In this document: positions 48,154 to 48,975 of the stretch, in pieces
Position numbering within the stretch: the stretch's first letter is position 1
Layout: each line of letters begins with the position of its first letter
Source: an uncultured Clostridia bacterium
Lineage (GTDB): Bacteria > Bacillota > Clostridia > Christensenellales > UBA3700
Length of the DNA: 48,975 bases
Direction: 5' to 3'
NCBI GenBank assembly: GCA_944380395.1
Contig: CALWHM010000013.1
Coordinates: 1-48,975 of the forward strand
Notes under the pieces: generated by a model
What the model was told of the DNA's origin: nothing
What the model saw: only the letters and a program-made list of their open reading frames with translations
Database searches by the model: none
Position numbers and translations under genes: made by a program

Positions 48154-48975
48154 TTAGTAATTTTTATTATATCCATGTTTTTCCGACTGCAAAATCTTTT
48201 TCCAAAACACTTCTCTGGAACGTATGTACTCATCATCTATTTTAGCATTATAATTCTCAATTATCGAATATTGAAAATTTTGTTTTATATAGTCAAAACC
48301 TTTAGAATCCACAATCTTTTTCAGCTCAATATTGCCGCCGTGTCCGTTACTTACATAGCTTTCCCACCTTGCAAGCAACATTTTACTATCAGCCGTTGCA
48401 GATCCAACGTAAAGACGTCCGTTTGACTTATCGGTGATGAGATAAACCGCTTTTTGATGTTCCAATGCATTTACCCAGTCTGCGGGGCGTCGTTTGACGA
48501 TTCCCTCTAATTCATAAAAAGATAAGCATACCTGATCATAACCCGGGAAGTGAGAGCCATTATAAAGATCCGGTAAAACTTCTTTTACGGTAATATCTTT
48601 TAAGCGGCTGCGCAATTTGAACACATAGCGGCTGTAAGTCTGCTTTTTCTTATAGCAGATAATCAATCTGCCAAAAAAAGGGCGATATTTTTCAAGGATC
48701 TCATAGCTCGCTCTTTGCCCGAACGGGACATCCAAAATCTTTGCCGCAGATACAAACAGCCACTCGTCTCCGCCTTTCTTGACAAAGCTAAACACAAGAT
48801 CGTTCGGATAGAAATTGCGTTGTTTTGTTCCGTACCAGCCCCAATAGGAGCATTTCGTTTATCCCTCAATGCGATTTTGCAGTTCTGTAGCGAGCCAGCG
48901 ATCGAGAAACCATTCTCCGCCGCGCCCCGCAGTAATATTGAGCTCAATGCGGCTGCTGTTCAGTTCGTCGTCCTT
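48154..48975 (-). pseudogene. GIY-YIG nuclease-family gene interrupted by an in-frame TAA (5' end outside window)
   Basis: From the right edge the leftward frame codes for 38 residues ending in FLDRWLATELQNRIEG, then TAA at 48861-48859, then continues in the same frame with TKCSYWGWYGTKQRNFYPND into the nuclease. The C-terminal 90 residues have the GIY-YIG core: AVYLITDKSNGRLYVGSAT, Arg in LARWESYV and a Glu near the end. Both parts belong to one known family layout, in which a region ending FLDxWL precedes SYWGWYG. No start codon with a ribosome binding site follows the TAA until a GTG at 48795. A nonsense mutation (for example AAA to TAA) is the simplest reading; readthrough is the alternative. 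Confidence 0.72.

Overview
The window reads as chromosome of an endospore-forming member of the Firmicutes (Clostridia-like), with mid-range G+C and no taxon that I can name from sequence alone. The evidence is a SpoIIE phosphatase, a CwlD-type amidase, a SpoIIQ-like M23 protein, a cysteine T-box leader, a DarA-type cyclic-di-AMP receptor, AGGAGG-type ribosome binding sites and many TTGACA-N17-TATAAT promoters. All calls come from reading the sequence and from family knowledge; no database was searched.

Layout. 1-1.9 kb: end of a probable secreted protein, then a SpoIIQ-like M23 protein and a small membrane-anchored partner. 1.9-5.5 kb: a glycoside hydrolase family 2 enzyme divergent from an alanine/glycine:sodium symporter. 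5.5-9.3 kb: an operon read leftwards (DEDD exonuclease-BRCT protein, trmN6, rsmI, GNAT_C-type acyltransferase) plus a 17-codon hydrophobic ORF. 9.3-12.5 kb: a fused ABC ATPase/FtsX-type permease. 12.6-15 kb: T-box(Cys)-cysE-cysS. 15.0-15.85 kb: a noncoding convergent gap packed with palindromes and hairpins. 15.85-19.7 kb: metA, metY, smpB, secG, cwlD read leftwards. 19.9-26.4 kb: spoIIE, a P-type ATPase, queH-darA and a small membrane protein. 26.5-29.2 kb: thiN, a HAD phosphatase and an FAD oxidoreductase. 29.4-34.7 kb: YbaK deacylase, DnaQ-like exonuclease, aldo/keto reductase, endonuclease/exonuclease/phosphatase-fold protein and MATE transporter. 34.9-37.8 kb: a polar amino acid ABC transporter. 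37.8-41 kb: a TIR-methyltransferase fusion next to uncharacterised helical, membrane and lipoprotein genes. 41.1-46.8 kb: citrate synthase, a LacI-AraC regulator pair, a phosphotransferase and an alpha/beta hydrolase. 46.9 kb to the end: tRNA-Leu(CAA) followed by accessory genes, a sigma-region-4-like protein and a GIY-YIG nuclease gene interrupted by an in-frame TAA.

How the genes work together. Sulfur amino acid genes cluster: cysE and cysS are controlled by charging of tRNA-Cys, while MetA (Glu111, so predicted acetyl-CoA-using) and MetY make homocysteine from homoserine by O-acetylhomoserine. Sporulation and germination functions (SpoIIE, CwlD, SpoIIQ-like) are scattered among housekeeping translation and secretion genes.

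Most notable signals: (1) five genes whose start codon lies only 6-10 bases after a -10 element with no Shine-Dalgarno, suggesting a set of leaderless mRNAs; (2) a TIR domain fused to a SAM-dependent methyltransferase; (3) the structured noncoding block at 15.1-15.8 kb, with palindromes of which one recurs at 39.7 kb; (4) a G8 tract in the spacer of the ABC transporter promoter; (5) a nonsense codon inside an otherwise intact GIY-YIG gene beside a tRNA.
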